Part shown: positions 8,610 to 18,692 of the stretch, piece by piece
Layout: every line of letters begins with the position of its first letter
Position numbering within the stretch: position 1 is the first letter of the stretch
Assembly: GCA_003612395.1 (NCBI GenBank)
Contig: RAYQ01000004.1
Coordinates: forward strand, 219,074-283,073
DNA: 64,000 nucleotides
Direction of reading: 5' to 3'
Origin: Parablautia intestinalis
Lineage (GTDB): Bacteria; Bacillota; Clostridia; Lachnospirales; Lachnospiraceae
Translations under genes and position numbers: made by a program
The notes under the pieces: model-generated
What the model saw: the letters and a program-made list of their open reading frames with translations, nothing else
Database searches by the model: none
Told to the model about the DNA's origin: nothing

Positions 8610-9656
8610 CTATTTTTGCGCAGATTTCTGCTCTGTTTCCGGCATGCCAGGCTTCGGATGTCCGCCAGGCCTTTGCATCATCTTCGCAAGTTTTTTCTGT
8701 TTTACCTTTTTCACCAGCCTGATAATCAGACGAACGATGAAAAAGACAATGATCAGGATAACCGCCCATAAGATAAGATACGGCAAATTAATCACACAGT
8801 CAATCCCAAAATTTAAAAGACTGTTTCCAACATCAAACAAGCTGTCCATAAAGCCTGTTGCAATTTTTTCCCATGGGGTCTGTTCCTTTACCGGCGTATA
8901 TTTGGTAACTTCAGTGATATATAAACAGACCGTGCTGTAAGACACCTGATTGTCCATGGTCCTCAGCTGGGATTCCATGCTTTCAAGCTGATAGCGCACC
9001 TCTGAAAGCCTGCTCTCCAATGTAATGATGTCCTCAATGGTTTCCGCCCGCTCCAAAAGTTCCAAAAGCCTTTCCTGCTCTGCCACTAAGGCTTTCTTAT
9101 GGCTTTCCATGTCCACATACTGTAAGGTCACATCCGTAACGCTTTCATTCTGGCTGATCACATTGGAACTTTCCGATACCATCGTCAGGAACTCATCCAG
9201 TTTTTCTGCCGGGATGCGGATCGTCAGATTTGCATTCCGGTTGGTTTTTCCGTAATAACTGCTCCCGTTGTAGGCAGAACTTTTTTCTATGTAGCCGCCA
9301 AACTGCTCTGTCCTTTTCTTCACATCGGCAAGCAGTTCTTCAAAGGTTTCTGTCTCCACCTCAAGATCCACATTTTTAATAAGCTTGCGCTGGGTGCTTT
9401 GCACTTCCGGTGTATCGCTGCCGCCTTCTCCGGTATCCACCTCTTCCGCTATGGCCTCCTCCATGTCATAGCTCCCTGCATCTGCATAACCGTTTTCCTG
9501 CGCGGCGCCGGCTGCAGCTGCCGTATCCGTAGCTGCTTCCATGGTTCTCGCTCCTTTAGAGGAAGCGCCGCAGCCTGATAAAAGCAATATCATCATGATA
9601 ATGGCTGCCACCAGCTTTTTGCGTTTTTTATTCGATACAACAATATAATTTTTCAT
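8610..9656 (-). CDS. DUF4349 domain lipoprotein
   Basis: A 348-residue membrane-attached protein. The lipobox LLLSGC lies near residue 28, followed by an Ala/Glu/Asp-rich linker to about residue 90. The DUF4349 domain follows, with RKLIKNVDLEVETETFEELL, a central coiled coil (EQERLLELLERAETIEDIITLE) and QLESMESQLRTMDNQVSYST. A transmembrane helix at about 285-310 (LILWAVILIIVFFIVRLI) and a basic cytoplasmic tail end the protein. The ATG at 9656 follows GGGAGG by seven bases. The family is common in Gram-positive bacteria and of unknown role. An 86-codon frame over the 3' end is a shadow. Confidence 0.85.
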   Translation of the reverse strand: MKNYIVVSNKKRKKLVAAIIMMILLLSGCGASSKGARTMEAATDTAAAAGAAQENGYADAGSYDMEEAIAEEVDTGEGGSDTPEVQSTQRKLIKNVDLEVETETFEELLADVKKRTEQFGGYIEKSSAYNGSSYYGKTNRNANLTIRIPAEKLDEFLTMVSESSNVISQNESVTDVTLQYVDMESHKKALVAEQERLLELLERAETIEDIITLESRLSEVRYQLESMESQLRTMDNQVSYSTVCLYITEVTKYTPVKEQTPWEKIATGFMDSLFDVGNSLLNFGIDCVINLPYLILWAVILIIVFFIVRLIIRLVKKVKQKKLAKMMQRPGGHPKPGMPETEQKSAQK

Positions 9657-9747
9657 ATTGATCCCTCCCGTTCTCTTTCTTTTCTAAAAAGAGATACGTT
9701 TGAAATAGCTATATTTATGGAACATTTAAAAATATTTTCTCAATAAT

Positions 9748-12700
9748 TTAAAGATATTTTTTCAATATTATCTCTTTCTCTTCCCCCATAGTTTTCAAAT
9801 TGGATTTCAGTTTTACAATTTCATCTTCATATTGTGAAACCTGTTCTACAATTTTTTTCTGTTCTTCAATCGAAAGGAGGGGAATTTGATAATCCAAAAC
9901 TCTTTTCTTGTCCGCCCTTGGCATCTTTACATTACTTCCGATATTCTGCATCTCATACTCAAAAAACCGGTCTGATGACACATGCAAAAACACATATTTA
10001 GGAAGTACACTTGCAGTGTCAATGCATAAAACCAAAACATCCCCGGAGCTTCCACCATCATTATCTGCCAGCCATGCTTTTTTCAAATAGGGACGGATGT
10101 TCGATAGTAAAATATCATTTGAATGGTATGCAGTTACTGTTCCTGAGAATGGAACATAATCTGACTGTCGTTTTCCCGCTACATTAGGAAGTAAATTTTC
10201 TACCCCGACATAGGTGTTTTTATCGAGGTTATTTACATCGATACGTTCTGTCGAATAGTGTACCACATTTTTTAACTTGCTAAGACTACCTGCCTCCTGA
10301 TAGCACTTTTGGGCTAAAGCTTTAATTGACTCTTGGGTTTTTTCGATTTTAGCATTTATTCTATATTCTTCATCTTCAATCTGCCTTAATTCATTGACAA
10401 TTATTTGTTGGACATCCAGCGGCGGTAAGGGGATTTTTATATTTTGAATTGTATCTATCGCCAGCTCTATCTGCCCGCTCTGCCCGTTTGCCATAGCTTC
10501 AAGTTTATCAAATCCAATATCTGCCAGCAGATATAAAACATACTTCGGCAGCACTCTTTTCATATCAGGTCTTACTATTGTAATATGACTATCAACAACA
10601 TAATTACCATCCAAATCAAATAGGGTTATCCTTCCGGCTGTACCTACTCCGGTTGAGTTAATCAGTATATCGCCGTGCTGGAGATTTCTTTCATCCGAAA
10701 CAAAGTCCTTTGAAACGAAATACCGTTTGCTGAAATCAAAATTATAATAGCCGCGCGCCTGACCGGATTTAATAATTTGTATTCCGGAGTCTCCATAATC
10801 TGCCGACCTTCCACGTCTTATCATGGTAGAAATCTCATTTAAACGCTGCATAGGAAATTTTACAAATTTATTTCGCATTTGTTCCAAATAGCTTGTAGGT
10901 TTTCCTAAATTAATATTTTTTTCAAACCGGCTTGTACCATATTCAATAAAATGGCTCATGCGCGCATAAGATAAATTGTCTGCCAAGCTCTCATCAATCT
11001 CAGCAGTTTCCCCTAAAAAGGCGCGGTAGATATAACTGCTTACCTTTTTTGGATTTAGAGAATCACTTTCATCATAAAGCTTTGTTCCGCCAGATAAATG
11101 GTGCAGTCCCTCATGTCCACGCCGCTCACTAAACTCATATCCCAAAAATTTCTTTTCTTCTTTTCCCTTCCCGGTCTTAACCAAAACTATAGTCTGCTTA
11201 TAGGTCAATAAGAAATACAGCATTTTATTCTTTTCATTCTCAATTGCTTTGGTGCAAAAGCCATCTCCAAATGATTTCATATAATCCTTATAGAGTTCGT
11301 GTGACCTGGCTTCTCTGGTAGGCTTTCCCTTTAATAAGCTAATATAGTCCTCAAAAGTCAGTTCATTATAGACATTCGAGACAAAGATGGAAAAAGCGCT
11401 CTCAATACCTGAAACCACAACATCTTCATAGTTTGAAAAAAATCGATCAATTGCATGGCTTATATTCAGGTAATCGTCATTGCTCCGCCTCTTTAAAAAT
11501 AAGATAACGGTATTTGTATTGGTTTTCATAAAAGTATTGGAGCCTGCTTCTACGATTGCCATTATCTTAAAATACTTTAAAAGAATCGTCCGGGCCTTTG
11601 CATGAATACCACTGTTTGTCAAAATAGAGCTTGGTAAAATAACTGCAGCCCAGCCGCCAATTTTCAAAAGCTGCTTCATTCGTTCTACAAAAAGGCATTC
11701 GATTTCAGAACTATTATCGGTGAGCCCGGAATACAGTTCAAAAGATTCTTCTCCATATTTAATCGTACTCTTAAATGCATCAACTGAATATGGCGGATTG
11801 GAAATCAATAAGTCAAACTTTCCATTATCCTGTTCCTTAGCCCCCACAAGTTTGCCCCGAAAAGCTTTTGACTTTGTAAAGCTGTCAAGCCCGTTAGCCC
11901 AAATAATATTAGCCTCTCCATCCCCATTAAAGAAAGCGCTGACTTTCGCAGTTTTGACCAAACGGTTATCCAAATCAATTCCGTATACACTATCTTTAGC
12001 CCAAATAAATTTTGTATAACCCTGCCATGACTGAAAGAGCCCTTTGATCCTGGGCGATGTATTCGTAAGATCAATCTTATTGTCAATAATCTCCTGCATT
12101 CGGGACATATATTCGGTCAGAAAATGTCCACTTCCGCAGGCATAGTCAATCACAGTTGGCATCGGTTCCTCATATCTGCCTGTTACGCGCTCCTGAACAA
12201 GCTCTGCTAATGGCAAAGAAGAAATGATAAAACGCGTAATGGGAACCGGAGTAAAAAACTGTCCCGCTTCTTGTTTCATACTGGTATTTAATAAAAGTTC
12301 AAAAAAATTCCCAAGGAATTCGTGCTTTTGTTCATAGCGGAATCTGTACACCTGAAGCAGCTCGACAATTTCCTTTACAATTTTTGCATTTAGTTCAAAA
12401 GTCCTGTCATCCTGCACCTCAGCAAACGCAAAATTAGGACTTTTCTTCAGACGGGTATCTATGTACATTTTCATGATCCACTGCCTGGTCAGATCGTCAT
12501 CAATGTTTGCTAATTTTGCAGAAACCTCCTGCTGCTCATAATCAATTACGGTAATCTCAAGAAAACGCCACATTCCTTTTTTGTATAGATCATTAAGGCG
12601 TAACTGAAGGCTTTCATCCGTATCGCTTTCCAGCCACTGAAAATCCAATTCATCTTCCGGATTTTTATCTGTTTCATCAATAATCTTACAAACAAAAAGA

Positions 12701-13494
12701 TTAAGCAATTTATTAAAAGCATTGGGCTTGTCAGAAATTGCATTATGGCGCAATATTTCCATAATTTGATTATAAATTTTACCACTATGTTCTTCTTTAA
12801 GAATTTCCAATTTCCCGTAGGTAAGCGCCTTGTGCTTCACATCATAGGGATATGCGCAGCTGTCAAAAATACCATTATCCTTAAAGTTTTTGTTCCAATG
12901 ATCATATATCTCCTTAACGCCGGACAAACTAATCCAGGCCGGTTCCACATCAATAACTGCACATTGGCATTCCCTTGTATCATCTATACGGGAAGTGTAT
13001 AAACACAAAAACTTCGCGGCTCTGTCATTTGCATAATATGTAAACAGCTGTCCTCCGTTCCTAAGCATTCTATTATGTTCTTTTTCAAATTCAGCACCCC
13101 ATGTTTTACATTCAATCATCAAAAAAGGAATGCCATCAACAGACTTAACCAGAATATCCAGTCTGCCTGAACATCCATGACCTGATGGATAGGTTTTTTC
13201 CAGTTCAATACAAGCCGGCGTATATCCTTTCTCCAGCAGATTATCTACACACTCTAAAATGACAAAATTTTCAGCCTGTGAAAAATTGCTGGTCGTTCTC
13301 TTTCCAACTGTAATGGTTGTTTGAGACAAATTTTCGGCTGAATCATATATGATCTTCTCACTATTAAAATCGACAAAAATTGTATAATTATTATGAGAAG
13401 TATAGTTTTTATAATAGCTCCCATTCTTCCCATCCTGAGGAACGAACCCGATTTTCTTTATTAAATTTTTAATACTTTCTGCATTTAGGCTCAT
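9748..13494 (-). CDS. single-chain restriction-modification-specificity enzyme (type IIB/IIG, AloI-like architecture)
   Basis: A 1248-residue fusion of three type I-like parts. Residues about 85-160 form a PD-(D/E)XK nuclease like the HsdR N-terminus (GRLDIL, then MIECKTWG). A HsdM-like N6-adenine methylase follows, with SAM motif DYACGSGHFL and catalytic NPPY. The last 400 residues hold two HsdS-like target-recognition halves, each ending in a conserved helix after IPLPPLDVQQ and IPLLSIEEQKK. There is no helicase domain, so this is not a translocating type I or LlaGI-type enzyme. The ATG at 13494 follows AAGGAG by 8-9 bases; a longer frame to 13539 has none. The gene is visibly more AT-rich than its housekeeping neighbours, suggesting transfer. 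No separate methylase or mobile element adjoins it. Confidence 0.88.
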   Translation of the reverse strand: MSLNAESIKNLIKKIGFVPQDGKNGSYYKNYTSHNNYTIFVDFNSEKIIYDSAENLSQTTITVGKRTTSNFSQAENFVILECVDNLLEKGYTPACIELEKTYPSGHGCSGRLDILVKSVDGIPFLMIECKTWGAEFEKEHNRMLRNGGQLFTYYANDRAAKFLCLYTSRIDDTRECQCAVIDVEPAWISLSGVKEIYDHWNKNFKDNGIFDSCAYPYDVKHKALTYGKLEILKEEHSGKIYNQIMEILRHNAISDKPNAFNKLLNLFVCKIIDETDKNPEDELDFQWLESDTDESLQLRLNDLYKKGMWRFLEITVIDYEQQEVSAKLANIDDDLTRQWIMKMYIDTRLKKSPNFAFAEVQDDRTFELNAKIVKEIVELLQVYRFRYEQKHEFLGNFFELLLNTSMKQEAGQFFTPVPITRFIISSLPLAELVQERVTGRYEEPMPTVIDYACGSGHFLTEYMSRMQEIIDNKIDLTNTSPRIKGLFQSWQGYTKFIWAKDSVYGIDLDNRLVKTAKVSAFFNGDGEANIIWANGLDSFTKSKAFRGKLVGAKEQDNGKFDLLISNPPYSVDAFKSTIKYGEESFELYSGLTDNSSEIECLFVERMKQLLKIGGWAAVILPSSILTNSGIHAKARTILLKYFKIMAIVEAGSNTFMKTNTNTVILFLKRRSNDDYLNISHAIDRFFSNYEDVVVSGIESAFSIFVSNVYNELTFEDYISLLKGKPTREARSHELYKDYMKSFGDGFCTKAIENEKNKMLYFLLTYKQTIVLVKTGKGKEEKKFLGYEFSERRGHEGLHHLSGGTKLYDESDSLNPKKVSSYIYRAFLGETAEIDESLADNLSYARMSHFIEYGTSRFEKNINLGKPTSYLEQMRNKFVKFPMQRLNEISTMIRRGRSADYGDSGIQIIKSGQARGYYNFDFSKRYFVSKDFVSDERNLQHGDILINSTGVGTAGRITLFDLDGNYVVDSHITIVRPDMKRVLPKYVLYLLADIGFDKLEAMANGQSGQIELAIDTIQNIKIPLPPLDVQQIIVNELRQIEDEEYRINAKIEKTQESIKALAQKCYQEAGSLSKLKNVVHYSTERIDVNNLDKNTYVGVENLLPNVAGKRQSDYVPFSGTVTAYHSNDILLSNIRPYLKKAWLADNDGGSSGDVLVLCIDTASVLPKYVFLHVSSDRFFEYEMQNIGSNVKMPRADKKRVLDYQIPLLSIEEQKKIVEQVSQYEDEIVKLKSNLKTMGEEKEIILKKYL

Positions 13495-13529
13495 TTGTAT
13501 CGCTCCTTTAAAAATAACTATCCAAGATA

Positions 13530-13538
13530 AGTATATCA
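13530..13538 (-). promoter_or_regulatory. extended -10 promoter for the restriction-modification gene
   Basis: TATACT (13530-13535) with an upstream TGA giving an extended -10. No convincing -35 is present. Confidence 0.5.
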
Positions 13539-13730
13539 TATTTGTCCGGACTTCGCTAATTTTTTATATCTTCAAGACTTAAGACTCAATCTTTGCGTAT
13601 CAGCTGCAAATTATCAGCACCCCGTCCTTATTCCTATATCTCCCACTGCTTCCCGGTACAAAAATATCATACCATCCTTTATGTCCCATAAAACGGACTA
13701 GTAATACGTATCAAACTATTTAATATAATA

Positions 13731-13783
13731 AAGGGGCGTAAAGCCTGAATAAATGTCACTTCAGACTTTACACCCTTTTTCAT
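13731..13783. terminator. terminator hairpin after asnS
   Basis: A 16-bp stem with two G-U pairs (GGGCGTAAAGCCTGAA at 13733-13748 against its partner at 13759-13774) and a 10-base loop. T-rich tracts flank it on both strands, so it can act for asnS and also in the opposite direction. Confidence 0.8.
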
Positions 13784-13798
13784 TCAATAAACCGGCCC

Positions 13799-13826
13799 GC
13801 GCAGCGTAACAGCGTTTGATCCTCAG
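13799..13826. repeat. dispersed intergenic repeat, copy A
   Basis: Twenty-eight bases that recur in inverted orientation at 18439-18466 with only a few mismatches; the shared core is GCGCAGCGT then ACAGCGTTTGAT. It lies just past the asnS stop codon. Confidence 0.6.
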
Positions 13827-13842
13827 CCTATTATTTTATTTC

Positions 13843-15234
13843 TTACAGCTCGCAGTTGTTTACGGTCCTCGGGAAAGGAATCACGTCCCTGATGTTGCTC
13901 ATTCCGGTCAGATACATTACGCACCTCTCAAAGCCAAGACCGAATCCGGCATGTCTGGTGCTTCCGTACTTACGCAGATCAAGATAAAAATCATAATCCT
14001 CTCTGTTAAGGCCCAGCTCATCCATGCGTTTTACCAGCTTATCATAATCATCTTCCCTCTGGCTTCCGCCGATAATCTCGCCGATCCCCGGCACCAAGCA
14101 GTCCACGGCCGCAACCGTTTTTCCATCTTCATTCAGCTTCATATAAAATGCTTTGATTTCCTTAGGATAGTCTGTCACGAACACGGGACGTTTAAACACC
14201 TGCTCTGTCAGATAGCGCTCATGCTCTGTCTGCAAATCGCATCCCCAGGATACCTTATATTCAAAGTTGTCATTGTTTTTATTTAAAATATCCACAGCCT
14301 CCGTATAGGTCACATGGGCAAAATCGGAATTTACCACATTGTTAAGCCGCTCTAAAAGTCCTTTGTCAATAAAGGAATTAAAAAAGTTCATCTCCTCCGG
14401 CGCATGGGTAAGCACGTAGCGGATAATATACTTCAGCATGGACTCTGCCAGCATCATATCGTCTTTTAAATCCGCAAATGCAATTTCCGGCTCAATCATC
14501 CAAAATTCGGCCGCATGGCGGGTGGTATTGGAATTTTCCGCCCGAAAGGTAGGGCCAAAGGTATAGATGTTCCTGAATGCCTGGGCATAGGTTTCCCCGT
14601 TCAGCTGTCCGCTGACGGTAAGATTCGTTGCCTTATTAAAGAAATCCTGGGAAAAGTCTACCTTTCCATCCTGTGTCATTGGAATATTCGCAAGATCCAT
14701 GGTTGTTACCTGGAACATTTCACCTGCACCTTCACAGTCGCTTCCTGTAATCAGCGGCGTGTGCACATATACAAAATCTCTTTCCTGGAAAAACTTGTGA
14801 ATAGCATAGGCAGTCAGGGAGCGCACACGAAAGACAGCCTGGAAAGTGTTTGTTCTCGGGCGCAAATGAGAGATCGTGCGCAAATATTCCATGCTATGAC
14901 GCTTTTTCTGCAATGGATAATCCGGTGTGGAAGTCCCCTCCACACTGATCTCCACAGCCTGAATCTCAAAAGGCTGCTTAGCCTTGGGCGTTGGAACCAG
15001 GGTTCCCTTCACAATAATTGCCGCCCCTACGTTCAATCTGGAAATTTCTTCAAAATTCTCCATTTCATCATGATATACCACCTGAAGTGGTTCAAAAAAT
15101 GTACCATCATTCAGCACAATGAATCCAAAGGTCTTGGAATCCCGTATGCTCCTTACCCATCCGCCAACACATACCTCTTTATCCAAATATTCTTCCCTGT
15201 TTCTGAAAATTTCTCTGACTGTTGTAAACTGCAT
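13843..15234 (-). CDS. asnS: asparagine--tRNA ligase
   Basis: Class IIb synthetase of 463 residues that charges tRNA-Asn. The N-terminal OB anticodon-binding domain has [20 protein letters not shown]. The catalytic core carries [21 protein letters not shown] (motif 2 region) and, near the C-terminus, [15 protein letters not shown] (motif 3). Asn-type motif residues rather than Asp-type agree with asnS. It has its own promoter just downstream of the M16C peptidase stop and an efficient terminator. I see no T-box in the 119-base upstream gap. Confidence 0.97.
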   Translation of the reverse strand: MQFTTVREIFRNREEYLDKEVCVGGWVRSIRDSKTFGFIVLNDGTFFEPLQVVYHDEMENFEEISRLNVGAAIIVKGTLVPTPKAKQPFEIQAVEISVEGTSTPDYPLQKKRHSMEYLRTISHLRPRTNTFQAVFRVRSLTAYAIHKFFQERDFVYVHTPLITGSDCEGAGEMFQVTTMDLANIPMTQDGKVDFSQDFFNKATNLTVSGQLNGETYAQAFRNIYTFGPTFRAENSNTTRHAAEFWMIEPEIAFADLKDDMMLAESMLKYIIRYVLTHAPEEMNFFNSFIDKGLLERLNNVVNSDFAHVTYTEAVDILNKNNDNFEYKVSWGCDLQTEHERYLTEQVFKRPVFVTDYPKEIKAFYMKLNEDGKTVAAVDCLVPGIGEIIGGSQREDDYDKLVKRMDELGLNREDYDFYLDLRKYGSTRHAGFGLGFERCVMYLTGMSNIRDVIPFPRTVNNCEL

Positions 15235-15318
15235 CTTGCAGTCCTCCTTCTATTTCCACTTAATTTAAATTATTTCAAAACGGCAAAATGTAATTTTTCT
15301 ATCGTTCACCGCTTTTTC

Positions 15319-15347
15319 ATCATAGCATTTTTGGAAAAAAAGCGCAA
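15319..15347 (-). promoter_or_regulatory. sigma-A promoter for asnS
   Basis: TTGCGC (15342-15347), 17-base spacer and TATGAT (15319-15324), immediately beyond the stop codon of the upstream peptidase gene. Confidence 0.75.
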
Positions 15348-15353
15348 GATAAT

Positions 15354-18287
15354 CTAATTGTTACGAAACAGCTGCTCTACATGCATAAACATATCTTCGC
15401 TCTCTTTTATCTTTTCTCCATTCCCCACCACGCAAAGGCATTCATTTTCCATAAAGGCCCGGATATACCTGCCAAGACCCCGCAGCTCATCTATCGTTGT
15501 GGCAAGTAGCTCATCCCTTTCTTTCTGCACTTTTTCCATAGAAAGCCCTGTCAGGTAGCCGCCAAGAGAATATATTCCCTTTGTAGCCGGTGTCATAGGC
15601 GTGTCCAGCTCACTGACTGCCCCAATGATAAACTGCGTCACAGTCCTCTCATCCAGCTTCACATTCTCAATATATTCTGCTGCCTGCTCATAAACGTCAA
15701 CGGTCTTTTTCAGGTTAGGATCCCTGTATGAGACAAAATATCCATCCCCATTTCTGTAAAAGCCGCACATGCAGCCATAGGCCCCTCCTTTTACCCTGAC
15801 CTGGTTCCAAAGGTAATCATACCCCATCATCACCTTAAGCACTTTTAAAGCGCCTGTATAAGGCAGACCCTTGTCAATAAAATTCCCTGCCCGGCATACA
15901 TACTGCACCTGTCCGGCCGTCATGAAAGCCTCATTTTTCCTTACCGGATCCGGCCTGAAACTTTCTCCTGACACTTTACCGGTATACAAATCTGCTTTCA
16001 GATTCTTTACGGCTGTTTCAAGTCCGCCATAGCTTTCTTTTGCTGCAGTATAATCCACCAGCAGGTTCTCAGGCCTGAAAATATACTGCGTCAAATCTTT
16101 CAGATTTTGCACCAGAACCGCTTTTCTTTCCTCAAACTCTTTTAACAGATCCTCTAACAGCCTGTACTGAGGGATACCGCTAATCTGCTCCGATACGGCT
16201 GCCGTAAGCGAAAAATAAGAAAGCGCACGTATACTTGCAACAGAATGCCCCGCGCCCGTCATCACTGCCTGCATTCTGGATTTTATTTCTGCTAAAATTT
16301 CGTACAGACGTTTTGTATCCTCAAAGCGTGAAGTAAGTATAATCTCCTTCATCAGCTCCATGGCTTTGTCCCGTTTTTCATAGAGGGCTTTGGAGCGGAT
16401 TTCCAGCGTAACCTTATATTTTTTTAAATCATCGGCATTGGTATAGGTGTTTACTACCGTTTTGATACCGCCTGTATGAGTATTCACTTCATTAAAAAGT
16501 TCACCATAGCTGAAATGCTCCGTATCAACCATCATAAGCACGGCTTTTAGGATTCCCACGTAAGGCAGCAGCCCTGCAGGCACATCCTTTAAATCAAAGA
16601 CCAGATTCAAATAGCTGATACCATTTGTAAAAATGTCATGAATAAGAACTGTGGTGCCGTCCACATTCTGTACTTCATTTATATACCCTGCCGCTTCTTT
16701 TTTCATGTCTTCCCTGGTAAGCAGAGGAATTGTCTCTAAAGCTTCCTTTGTGCTTTCTTCCTCCTGATAAGCCCGAAGGGCTGCCGTCTTATCCACAATT
16801 TCCTGCTTTTCCTGCGGTGAAAGAGTCTCTTTGTAAGCCTTAAGCTTATCGTAAAGAGCTTTATCCTTTCTGGAGGTCAGCCCCTGAACAGGCTTAACTT
16901 CCATGATCGTCTTATGGGGATTGTCCAAAATATATTTTTGAATTAATTCTTCAAAATATCCTGTGGCAATAGATGCTTTCAGCTCCCTGTAGGTCTCATT
17001 GGCCTCAATGTGCATAAAAGGCGCCTTCTCATCATAAAGCCAGCTGTCTAACGCTTCTAAACCAAGCATCAGCCCCTTGGGATAAGATCCAAAATCTGCT
17101 TCCCTGTACCGGAATTCAAAGTAGTTGATAGCTGCAACAAGCGCCTTTTTGTCCAATCCTTCTGACACTGCCTTTTTGAGCACCTCATGAATTGTAGCTA
17201 CAAATTCCTCCTTCTGACTGCTATTTGCATTCTTGGCAATCACCGAAAAATAAGGCTGATAAATGCCATTTTCCAATGTACTGTATACATCCCTGCCTAT
17301 GCCCTTATCAATCAGCGCCTGTTTCACCAGCGCGCCGGGAGCGGAACAGAGTACATAGTCCAGAACATCCATTGCTATATAGAGCTTCTTATCAAGGCTG
17401 GTGCCCATAGAAACATTGTAAGTCAGATAGGTATTCTCAGAAATAGAATCATCCTCCATAACAGAATACTCCTTAACCAGCTCCTTAGGCGCCGCAAAAG
17501 GCGTCTGCACGCCCACCAGGGAGTTCACTTTAAGCGCATCAAACGCTGAGAGATACTGCTCATCTATAAAAGTAAGATACTCTGCCGCATCCATATTTCC
17601 ATACAAATAAATATAGCTGTTAGAAGGATGATAATATTTTTTGTGGAAAGCTAAAAAGTCCTCATAAGAAAGCTCCGGAATAAAGTCCGGATCTCCGCCG
17701 GATTCAAGACCATAGGTAATGTCAGGATACAGAGAATTCATGATTTCTCTCTCCACAACATCATCCGGTGAAGAGAATGCACCCTTCATTTCATTATATA
17801 CAACACCGTTGATGGATAGTTCGTCTTCTACATCTTCCATCTCATAGTGCCAGCCTTCCTGTCGGAAAATCTTTTCCTCTTGATAGATATTGGGATAAAA
17901 CACAGCATCCAGATATACATGCACCAGATTTTTAAAATCCTTATCATTACAGCTCGCCACCGGATAAACCGTCTTGTCGGGATAAGTCATTGCATTTAAA
18001 AAGGTGTTCAAAGACCCTTTCGCCAGTTCAATGAAGGGATCCTTTACCGGAAAGTTTTTAGAACCACAAAGCACAGAATGTTCCAAAATATGGGCAACAC
18101 CGGTGCTGTCCTTAGGCGGCGTACGAAAGCCGATGTAAAACACCTTATTTTCATCATCATTCAGCAGAAGGGTTACGGCAGCTCCTGTCTTTTTGTGTTT
18201 TAAAATGTACCCCTCTGAATTTAAATCGCTGATCTTTCTCTTTTCAATTACCTGATAGGCATCTAATGCTTCAATCTGCTGCTTCAT
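15354..18287 (-). CDS. M16C-family zinc metallopeptidase (presequence-protease type)
   Basis: A 977-residue peptidase of the insulinase superfamily. The inverted zinc motif HILEH is at about residues 66-70, with the distal glutamate expected in the NEMKGAFSSPDD region. The M16C-associated domain fills the centre, and the C-terminal half carries the usual R/Y pair region (GGAYGC). No signal peptide is evident, so it probably degrades peptides in the cytoplasm. In mitochondria and plastids its relatives clear targeting peptides. The ATG at 18287 follows GGGAGGAG. Two direct repeats in the leader suggest regulation. Confidence 0.93.
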   Translation of the reverse strand: MKQQIEALDAYQVIEKRKISDLNSEGYILKHKKTGAAVTLLLNDDENKVFYIGFRTPPKDSTGVAHILEHSVLCGSKNFPVKDPFIELAKGSLNTFLNAMTYPDKTVYPVASCNDKDFKNLVHVYLDAVFYPNIYQEEKIFRQEGWHYEMEDVEDELSINGVVYNEMKGAFSSPDDVVEREIMNSLYPDITYGLESGGDPDFIPELSYEDFLAFHKKYYHPSNSYIYLYGNMDAAEYLTFIDEQYLSAFDALKVNSLVGVQTPFAAPKELVKEYSVMEDDSISENTYLTYNVSMGTSLDKKLYIAMDVLDYVLCSAPGALVKQALIDKGIGRDVYSTLENGIYQPYFSVIAKNANSSQKEEFVATIHEVLKKAVSEGLDKKALVAAINYFEFRYREADFGSYPKGLMLGLEALDSWLYDEKAPFMHIEANETYRELKASIATGYFEELIQKYILDNPHKTIMEVKPVQGLTSRKDKALYDKLKAYKETLSPQEKQEIVDKTAALRAYQEEESTKEALETIPLLTREDMKKEAAGYINEVQNVDGTTVLIHDIFTNGISYLNLVFDLKDVPAGLLPYVGILKAVLMMVDTEHFSYGELFNEVNTHTGGIKTVVNTYTNADDLKKYKVTLEIRSKALYEKRDKAMELMKEIILTSRFEDTKRLYEILAEIKSRMQAVMTGAGHSVASIRALSYFSLTAAVSEQISGIPQYRLLEDLLKEFEERKAVLVQNLKDLTQYIFRPENLLVDYTAAKESYGGLETAVKNLKADLYTGKVSGESFRPDPVRKNEAFMTAGQVQYVCRAGNFIDKGLPYTGALKVLKVMMGYDYLWNQVRVKGGAYGCMCGFYRNGDGYFVSYRDPNLKKTVDVYEQAAEYIENVKLDERTVTQFIIGAVSELDTPMTPATKGIYSLGGYLTGLSMEKVQKERDELLATTIDELRGLGRYIRAFMENECLCVVGNGEKIKESEDMFMHVEQLFRNN

Positions 18288-18305
18288 AGCGCTCCTCCCG
18301 AATTA

Positions 18306-18335
18306 GTTTACTGACTAAATTTGTTTGCTGACTAA
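18306..18335. promoter_or_regulatory. paired direct repeat in the M16C gene leader, possible operator
   Basis: The 13-mer GTTTACTGACTAA (18306-18318) recurs as GTTTGCTGACTAA (18323-18335), 17 bases apart. The first lies in a TTAGT/ACTAA inverted repeat. Both fall between a -10-like TATACT (18339-18344) and the ribosome site, where a repressor could block transcription. Confidence 0.45.
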
Positions 18336-18438
18336 TATAGTATAACCTGTTTTTCCCATGACACTCCTGATTTGAATGTTTATAGTCAAAAGCCTCTGTT
18401 CATGCGCCGCTTTAGTGGCAAACTTCCACTGCACGGAC

Positions 18439-18466
18439 CTGCGCATCAAACGCTGTCACGCTGCGC
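18439..18466. repeat. dispersed intergenic repeat, copy B
   Basis: Inverted copy of the element at 13799-13826, with ends GCGCA/TGCGC that can pair. A CCGCTTTAG-type mini-hairpin lies 20 bases to its left at 18406-18419. Confidence 0.6.
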
Positions 18467-18483
18467 GATCCAGCTTATGGAAT

Positions 18484-18517
18484 TAAAAGAGCGGGCGGAA
18501 ATAAGTTTCCAGCCCGC
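18484..18517 (-). terminator. terminator for the GH25-AraC unit
   Basis: Arms 18491-18501 and 18506-18517 pair over 11 bp with one bulged base and a 4-base loop; on the minus strand CTCTTTTAATT follows. Confidence 0.75.
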
Positions 18518-18692
18518 CCAGTGTAAAAGGGGAATTTTACCAAATTTAGGCAAATCAGGAATTTCCTGACTGCAAAATTTATTATAACATGTTTATTATC
18601 CCTGTGCAAGTAAAAAATGAAATAACTTTAACCAACTTTAAACAGCAATTCAGCCCGGATTACTTTTTGCAGGCTCTGTAACCTGCTTAACA

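Larger units (their letters stand above)
13540..13842. other. intergenic region between asnS and the restriction gene
   Basis: About 300 bases without a gene. It holds the asnS terminator at 13731-13783 and one copy of a short dispersed repeat at 13799-13826. The remaining AT-rich bases at 13540-13730 show no feature I can support. Confidence 0.6.
18288..18692. other. intergenic region between the AraC gene and the M16C peptidase gene
   Basis: About 400 bases. It holds the paired direct repeat next to the peptidase gene, a small hairpin and dispersed repeats at 18406-18466, and the AraC-gene terminator at 18484-18517. The stretch 18520-18690 shows nothing I can name. A 65-codon plus-strand frame here lacks a ribosome site and spans the repeats. 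Confidence 0.55.

Noticed and set aside
8509..8769. 86-codon minus-strand frame at the end of the DUF4349 gene
   Set aside because: It overlaps the DUF4349 reading frame, which has a signal peptide and domain match; this one has neither.
14515..15357. 280-codon plus-strand open frame over asnS
   Set aside because: It is fully antisense to a clear asnS, has no domain I recognise and no ribosome site.
18372..18569. 65-codon plus-strand open frame in the AraC-M16C gap
   Set aside because: It spans repeats and a terminator hairpin, lacks a ribosome site and has no recognisable product.
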